A stretch of 14,108 nt of DNA from CAZNQW01 sp964575225. Its GTDB lineage: Bacteria; Chloroflexota; Anaerolineae; JAAYZQ01. The stretch is from positions 1-14,108 of the forward strand of contig CAZNQW010000092.1 of the NCBI GenBank assembly GCA_964575225.1. The letters are read 5' to 3'. Below the pieces are notes generated by a model that did not search any database, was not told where the DNA came from, and worked only from the letters and a program-made list of their open reading frames with translations. Both the position numbers and the translations under genes were made by a program. Shown here one piece after another: positions 10,307-14,108 of this stretch (position 1 is its first letter; every line of letters begins with the position of its first letter).

Positions 10307-12217
10307 ATGGAGCATATTTTTCAACCCATCACCATCAACGGTATGACGGTCCGCAACCGCCTTGTTGTTCCACCGATGGACACCGGTTACGGCTCGACTG
10401 AACACGAGGTCACGGGGCAATTGATCGCCTACCACCGGCGCCGCGCCGAAGGCGGGATGGGCCTCATTATCGTCGAGTATACTTCGGTCGATCCGGGCGG
10501 GCGCTGCGTGCCGACGCAGATCGGCCTCTACGATGACAGCCAGATTCCGGGCTTTCAGCGGCTGGCGGCTGCCGTCCACGAACATGGGGCCAAGATCGCG
10601 GTCCAGCTCCACCATGGCGGCGTGCGCGCCAAGCCCGAGTACTCGGGCGGCTTTATCGTCGCCCCTTCGGCCATCCCCGATGCCGGTGTGGGCGTGATGC
10701 CCCATGCCCTGACGATCCCCGAGATTCAGAAGCTAGTGGAAGCCTTTGGGCAGGCTGCCCGTCGCGCCAAAGAAGCCGGGGCCGACGCCGTCGAGATCCA
10801 CGGCGCCCACGGCTACTTGATCAACCAGTTCCTGTCGCCGGCCTTTAACCGCCGCGAGGATGAATATGGCGGTACCTTTGACAATCGCCTGCGCTTTGCG
10901 CTGGAGGTGGTGCAGCGGGTGCGCGAGCTGGTGGGTCCCGATTTTCCGGTCGGCTTTCGCATCATCGGCGACGAGCTACCGTTGGGCGTGGGCCTGCGAC
11001 TGCAGGATACAGTTCGCATCTGCACGCGACTGGAAGAGGCCGGCATCGACCTGCTGCACGTCTCCATCGGCAACGTCGGCCCCTCGCTGGGCCGGGTGGT
11101 GGCGCCGGCAGCCATCGACTGGGGATTCAACGTCTATGCCGCAGCAGCCGTCAAGCGTGCTGTGAATGTGCCGGTCATTGCCGTGGGCCGGATTACCGAC
11201 GTCCGCCTGGCCGATCAGATCGTGCGCGATGGCCACGCCGACATGGTGGCCATGGGACGCGCCTCGTTGGCCGATCCCGAGTTTGCACGCAAGGCACTGG
11301 AAGGTCGCCTCGATGAGATCCGGTTGTGCATCGGCTGTGCCGATTCCTGCACCCGTGAATACCGACACTGCAACACCAACCCGGAACTGGGGCGCGAGGC
11401 CGGCTGGAAGTTGACCCCGACGGCACAGCCCAAGGAGGTATGGGTGGTGGGCGGCGGCGTCGCTGGAACGGAGGCCGCCGTCGTCGCCGCCCAACGAGGC
11501 CACCGCGTTACTCTGTTCGAGCGCGAAACCCAACTGGGCGGACAGATCCACGCCGCAGCGGCCCCACCCCACAAGGGCGAGTTGCTCAACACCCTCACCT
11601 ATCGCACCCGGATGCTGGACAAACTGGGCGTTACCGTGCGCATGGGGACGGAGGTGACCGTCGATATGGTGCGCGAGGGTCACCCCGACGCCGTCATCCT
11701 GGCTACGGGCGCGCTGCCGCAGCGACCGCCGATTCCGGGCATTGATCGACCCGACGTGATGCAGGCCAAAGATGTGTTGACGGGACGGGCCTTTCCCGGA
11801 CCCAAGGTCGCGGTCTTGGGCGCCGGCATGGTCGGCTCGGAGACGGCAGAATACCTGGCCGACCGCCGCCGCGAGGTGACGCTCATCGAGATGCTGGACA
11901 CCATCGCCGCCGACATGCCGCGCATCCCGCGGCCCTACCTCCTGCACCGGCTGGCCCAGTTCGGCGTGGAGATATTCACCGGCGCCCAGGTCGAGGAAAT
12001 CAGCGACGCGGGCGTGTTGGTGAACATCGCCGGCAAGCGGCAGCTCCTTGAGGGGTTCTCCAGCTATGTGCTGGCCACTGGATCCAAGCCTGTCGATGGC
12101 TTGGCTGCCGAATTGGCAGGCTTGGTGCCCGAATTGCATATCGTGGGCGACGCTCGTCAGGTCGCCCGTCTGGCCGAAGCGACGGCCCAAGCAGCCGAAG
12201 CAGCGATGGCGATCTAG
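10307..12217 (+). CDS. FadH/Old Yellow Enzyme-type FMN/FAD/iron-sulfur oxidoreductase, 636 aa (second copy)
   Basis: This paralog of the enzyme at 5363 has the same plan: an FMN TIM barrel (about 1-335) with HGAHGYLINQF at 165-175 and Tyr170, then an iron-sulfur region, then two dinucleotide-binding segments (VGGGVAG at 381-387, VLGAGMVGSE at 503-512) and a final IVGDA at 612-616. The cysteine spacing differs. Cys341, 344, 348 and 355 give C-x2-C-x3-C-x6-C, five residues shorter than in FadH or the first copy, although the following NPELGRE motif aligns normally. The two copies diverge strongly in the barrel loops, so they probably reduce different intermediates. AGGAG at 10298-10302 precedes the ATG. 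Its gene starts 24 bases after the thiolase stop. The reductase role is inferred from the family; the substrate is unknown. Confidence 0.91.
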   Translation: MEHIFQPITINGMTVRNRLVVPPMDTGYGSTEHEVTGQLIAYHRRRAEGGMGLIIVEYTSVDPGGRCVPTQIGLYDDSQIPGFQRLAAAVHEHGAKIAVQLHHGGVRAKPEYSGGFIVAPSAIPDAGVGVMPHALTIPEIQKLVEAFGQAARRAKEAGADAVEIHGAHGYLINQFLSPAFNRREDEYGGTFDNRLRFALEVVQRVRELVGPDFPVGFRIIGDELPLGVGLRLQDTVRICTRLEEAGIDLLHVSIGNVGPSLGRVVAPAAIDWGFNVYAAAAVKRAVNVPVIAVGRITDVRLADQIVRDGHADMVAMGRASLADPEFARKALEGRLDEIRLCIGCADSCTREYRHCNTNPELGREAGWKLTPTAQPKEVWVVGGGVAGTEAAVVAAQRGHRVTLFERETQLGGQIHAAAAPPHKGELLNTLTYRTRMLDKLGVTVRMGTEVTVDMVREGHPDAVILATGALPQRPPIPGIDRPDVMQAKDVLTGRAFPGPKVAVLGAGMVGSETAEYLADRRREVTLIEMLDTIAADMPRIPRPYLLHRLAQFGVEIFTGAQVEEISDAGVLVNIAGKRQLLEGFSSYVLATGSKPVDGLAAELAGLVPELHIVGDARQVARLAEATAQAAEAAMAI

Positions 12218-12226
12218 AGCCATCCC

Positions 12227-12238
12227 ACTCCAAGGAGT
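12227..12238 (+). promoter_or_regulatory. Short palindrome overlapping the aldolase ribosome binding site
   Basis: ACTCC at 12227-12231 can pair with GGAGT at 12234-12238, with weak extension by CC/GG on each side. GGAGT contains part of the Shine-Dalgarno sequence AAGGAG (12232-12237) that decides the start at 12246. The stem is short and its loop is tight, so real control of translation is doubtful. Confidence 0.2.
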
Positions 12239-12245
12239 TGGCGCT

Positions 12246-13019
12246 ATGCCTGAAAACAAGAAAGCGAGCCTGCGCTCCCGATTGATGGCCGGGGAGAGCG
12301 TTTTTGGACCTTTTCTCAAGATCCCAGCCTCGACCCCTGTAGAGCTGATGGCCTACGCAGGGTTTGACTTTTGCGTGATCGACCTGGAGCACAGCCCCTT
12401 CTCCTTCGAACGGGCCGAGGATATTGTACGGGCGGCCGAGGGGGCGGGTTTGTCGACCGTGATCCGCTCCTTCGACCGCCAGCCTTCGACCCTCTCGCGC
12501 TGTCTGGATACCGGCTGCGAGGCCTTGCTCGTGCCCAACATCGAAACCCAAAGTGAAGCGGAACAGGTGGTCAAGGGGGCGCGGTTCCATCCCCTCGGAC
12601 GGCGGGGCATGGATCCGCGCGCCCGATCGGCCCGTTACGGCACTATCCCGTCGAGCGTCTATTTTGGACCACAGATCGCCCCACCGCTGCTGGCGCTGCA
12701 GATCGAGGGGCTACAGGGGATTGAAAACCTCGACAGCATTCTTCAGGTAGATGGATTCGACTTGGTCTTTATCGGACCGTATGACTTGTCGCAATCGGTG
12801 GGGATGCCCGGTGAGGTCAATGCGCCTCCCGTCCTAGCTCGGATTCGAGCAATCGTCGATTTGGTCAAGAATCATGGCAAGGTGGTGGGCATCTATGCCG
12901 ACAATGCGGAGGAAGCTCGCCGCTGGCGCGACCTGGGTGTTCAGTTCTTGGCCACAAGCGTTGATGTGCACCTTTTTTACACAGCCTGTGAGGCATTGGT
13001 CAAGGCAATGCAAGCCTAG
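12246..13019 (+). CDS. HpcH/HpaI-family class II aldolase, 257 aa
   Basis: The protein belongs to the metal-dependent pyruvate aldolases (HpcH/HpaI, 2-keto-3-deoxyrhamnonate and related aldolases), which split 4-hydroxy-2-oxo acids into pyruvate and an aldehyde. All key positions of E. coli HpcH can be matched with a constant offset: His49 (DLEHSP, catalytic), Arg74 (VIRSFD, substrate), Asp88 (partner of the His), and metal ligands Glu154 (QIEG) and Asp180 (GPYDLS). HPLGRRG at 115-121 is the family signature. It is a pyruvate-type aldolase rather than a CitE-type acyl-CoA lyase, though some relatives accept other donors. The ATG at 12246 follows AAGGAG at 12232-12237; longer readings in this frame overlap the preceding gene and are not aldolase-like. 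As the last gene of the block it may release pyruvate from the final intermediate. Confidence 0.9.
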   Translation: MPENKKASLRSRLMAGESVFGPFLKIPASTPVELMAYAGFDFCVIDLEHSPFSFERAEDIVRAAEGAGLSTVIRSFDRQPSTLSRCLDTGCEALLVPNIETQSEAEQVVKGARFHPLGRRGMDPRARSARYGTIPSSVYFGPQIAPPLLALQIEGLQGIENLDSILQVDGFDLVFIGPYDLSQSVGMPGEVNAPPVLARIRAIVDLVKNHGKVVGIYADNAEEARRWRDLGVQFLATSVDVHLFYTACEALVKAMQA

Positions 13020-13058
13020 AGGTCATTTGGCTCAGCAAGGTCGCACTCTTTTGAAAAT

Positions 13059-13087
13059 GTGACAAAACACCATGATTATGTTATACT
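13059..13087 (+). promoter_or_regulatory. Sigma70-type promoter of the IclR gene
   Basis: GTGACA at 13059-13064 (5 of 6 to the -35 consensus) and TATACT at 13082-13087 (5 of 6 to the -10 consensus) are separated by exactly 17 bases. The region is AT-rich in an otherwise GC-rich window. Transcription would start near 13094, upstream of both possible start codons of the regulator. This makes the IclR gene an independent transcription unit. Confidence 0.65.
13066..13082 (+). promoter_or_regulatory. Imperfect inverted repeat in the promoter spacer, possible IclR operator
   Basis: AACACCAT at 13066-13073 and ATTATGTT at 13075-13082 form an 8-1-8 inverted repeat with 6 of 8 matching pairs, lying between the -35 and -10 boxes. 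IclR proteins commonly bind such palindromes and repress their own gene. The match is modest and may be chance. Confidence 0.3.
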
Positions 13088-13130
13088 TTTGGGCAATAGT
13101 GCGCACGGAGGCACAGTGCAGGAAAAGACC

Positions 13131-13934
13131 ATGGCAAACGAACGACGAGGGGAATCAACCTACCACACTCGGGCTGTGAGTCGCGCTCTCCAGATCCTGA
13201 GTTGCTTCTCAGTGAAGGATTTCGAGCTCTCTGTGGGCGATTTGCATGATAAGCTCGGAGTTCACAAGAGCACTCTGGTGCGGCTTCTCCAAAGCCTGGC
13301 TGAAGAGGGATTTATCGAGCAGAATCCCCTGACCGACAAGTACCGTCTTGGGATCAAGACGTTCGAGATCGGAAGTATGTGTCACCGCACCCGTCTAAGG
13401 AACTTGGGTGCGTTGGCCCGCCCCACGATGCAGCAGGTTACGTCCAAAACCGGCCTTTCTGCAAACCTGGCCATTCGCGACCGACAAGAGATCGTGTATG
13501 TCGAAACGGTCGAGCCAAACGATTTACCCCTCCGCATGGCTTATTCAGCAGGTGACCGCTTTGGCATTCACCACACAGCGCTGGGCAAGGCCATGATCGC
13601 CCACCTACCTCCAGAGGATTTGGAGCTGTTGCTGGACGGCATGGAACTGGCACCCCTGACGCCCCGTACTATTACTACAGCCGATCAGTTGGTCCGTGAG
13701 TTGTGGGAGGTCAGGACGCGGGGGTATGCCGTGGATGACGAAGAATCGCTACCCGGCCTGCGCTGTGTAGCTGCCCCCATCTGGGACAGTTCGGGGGTTG
13801 TGGCTGCATTGAGCGCCTCTGGCTCGACCCTGATCGTTACCCAACAGCGCCTTGACGAGATCGGTGCCCGGGTCATAGCTGCCGCCCGGTTGATATCCGC
13901 CCAACTGGGTGGGGGCCCCGACGTGTCAAAATAG
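13131..13934 (+). CDS. IclR-family transcriptional regulator, 267 aa
   Basis: This cytoplasmic DNA-binding protein probably controls the upstream catabolic operon in response to a pathway intermediate. Residues about 14-75 are the winged helix-turn-helix (SRALQIL, then LGVHKSTLVRLLQSLAEEGF at 42-61). Residues about 80-258 are the IclR effector domain, with GDRFGIHHTALGKAM at 141-155 and a GYAVDDEE...RCVAAPI signature at 198-217. Two starts are possible: ATG at 13131 with AGGA at 13120-13123, or in-frame GTG at 13116 (five residues longer) with GGAGG at 13107-13111 only 4 bases away. I prefer the ATG. An in-frame ATG at 13059 lies within the promoter and is unlikely. The gene is 111 bases after the aldolase, has its own promoter and is less GC-rich at its 5' end. 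Confidence 0.92.
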   Translation: MANERRGESTYHTRAVSRALQILSCFSVKDFELSVGDLHDKLGVHKSTLVRLLQSLAEEGFIEQNPLTDKYRLGIKTFEIGSMCHRTRLRNLGALARPTMQQVTSKTGLSANLAIRDRQEIVYVETVEPNDLPLRMAYSAGDRFGIHHTALGKAMIAHLPPEDLELLLDGMELAPLTPRTITTADQLVRELWEVRTRGYAVDDEESLPGLRCVAAPIWDSSGVVAALSASGSTLIVTQQRLDEIGARVIAAARLISAQLGGGPDVSK

Positions 13935-13972
13935 GCAAGCCCTCCACTCACAGAAACGGGGTAGCGTGTTAC

Positions 13973-14018
13973 GCCCGCCAGGCTTTTTACAAGGGGCGTC
14001 CTGGTCCAAAAAGCGGGC
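13973..14018 (+). repeat. Imperfect inverted repeat downstream of the IclR gene
   Basis: GCCC at 13973-13976 and GCTTTTT at 13982-13988 pair with AAAAAGCGGGC at 14008-14018, leaving a 5-base bulge in the left arm and a 19-base loop. It lies in the 3' region of the regulator gene. The T-run is in the stem rather than after it, so it is a poor terminator. It could be a remnant of one or a mobile-element edge. Confidence 0.35.
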
Positions 14019-14053
14019 CGTGCGCGACACCAAGGCCTGTCTCTCGGGCATAC

Positions 14054-14108
14054 ATCGAGTAGGGGGGCGGCGGCTAACCGCCCCCCTCTCACACCACCGG
14101 ACATGCGG
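14054..14108 (-). mobile_element. 3' end of a group II intron (domain VI and half of domain V), cut by the window edge
   Basis: Read on the minus strand, the last 55 bases give CCGCATGTCCGGTGGTG (3' strand of domain V), then T, GAG, A, GGGGGGCGG, a TTAGCCG loop, CCGCCCCCC, T, A, CTC and GAT. The stem GAG-AGGGGGGCGG pairs with CCGCCCCCCT-CTC and leaves one unpaired A (complement of 14060) seven bases from the end. This is the domain VI branch-point arrangement. CGGTGGTGTGAGAG before the stem and CTACTCGAT at the end match 3' ends of bacterial group II introns as I remember them. The 3' splice site would be at 14054. The body of the intron, probably with a reverse transcriptase gene, would lie beyond the window and point towards the IclR gene. 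It could also be a truncated remnant. Confidence 0.8.

Noticed and set aside
12048..12245. N-terminal extension of the aldolase into the preceding reductase gene
   Set aside because: The extra 66 residues overlap the reductase coding region and do not resemble an aldolase; the ATG at 12246 has a proper ribosome binding site and fits family length.
10976..12319. 447-codon minus-strand open frame opposite the second FadH-like gene
   Set aside because: Shadow frame spanning two real genes and their gap; no recognisable motifs.
13059..13130. 24-residue N-terminal extension of the IclR protein from an ATG-like start at 13059
   Set aside because: This stretch contains the -35 and -10 promoter boxes and the residues are not IclR-like.
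14061..14087. 10-bp G/C hairpin considered as the intrinsic terminator of the IclR gene
   Set aside because: No T-run follows on the + strand, and the stem is explained better as intron domain VI on the minus strand, including the bulged A and the flanking GAG/CTC pairs.
13685..14104. 139-codon minus-strand open frame covering the region after the IclR gene
   Set aside because: It runs through the group II intron end and the antisense of the regulator; no family resemblance.

Overview
The window is a dense, one-directional catabolic operon (all genes on the + strand, short gaps, good ribosome binding sites) from a GC-rich bacterium. The base composition looks like roughly 60% GC by eye. No single gene fixes the taxon. 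The biotin carboxylase-carboxyltransferase fusion, the stand-alone mutase large subunit and the paired FadH-like reductases would suit Chloroflexota or another metabolically versatile, possibly anaerobic lineage, but this is a low-confidence inference.

Layout. Positions 1-367 hold the probable tail of an upstream gene and a small AtuA-like ferredoxin-fold protein. Positions 376-4007 encode an acyl-CoA carboxylase split in an uncommon way: biotin carboxylase and carboxyltransferase are fused in one 1004-residue chain, and the biotin carrier is a separate 192-residue protein. Then come a small cupin (4053-4427), an SDR dehydrogenase (4563-5315), a first FadH/Old Yellow Enzyme-type iron-sulfur flavoprotein (5363-7318), a B12-dependent acyl-CoA mutase large subunit (7421-9058), a thiolase (9125-10282), a second FadH-like flavoprotein (10307-12217) and an HpcH/HpaI-family aldolase (12246-13019). 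A separate promoter precedes an IclR-family regulator (13131-13934). At the far right edge, on the opposite strand, is the 3' end of a group II intron: all of domain VI with its bulged branch-point A, and half of domain V.

How the genes may work together. Carboxylase, mutase, enoate or dienoyl-CoA reductases, dehydrogenase, thiolase and aldolase together look like a route that breaks down an unsaturated, branched or cyclic acid as CoA thioesters. The carboxylase and mutase would add (or, in reverse, move and remove) a carboxyl group, the two flavoproteins would reduce conjugated double bonds, the SDR and thiolase would do beta-oxidation-type steps, and the aldolase would split a hydroxy-acid product. 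The IclR protein is the likely regulator. The substrate cannot be named from sequence. The window contains no acyl-CoA ligase or CoA-transferase, acyl-CoA dehydrogenase, enoyl-CoA hydratase, methylmalonyl-CoA epimerase or B12-binding mutase subunit, so the pathway must extend beyond it.

The most unusual element is the mutase. It keeps the residues that hold a substrate carboxylate in methylmalonyl-CoA mutase, but has replaced several that contact CoA and the adenosyl group. Together with the split carboxylase and the two divergent flavoproteins, this suggests an uncharacterised carbon-skeleton rearrangement pathway.
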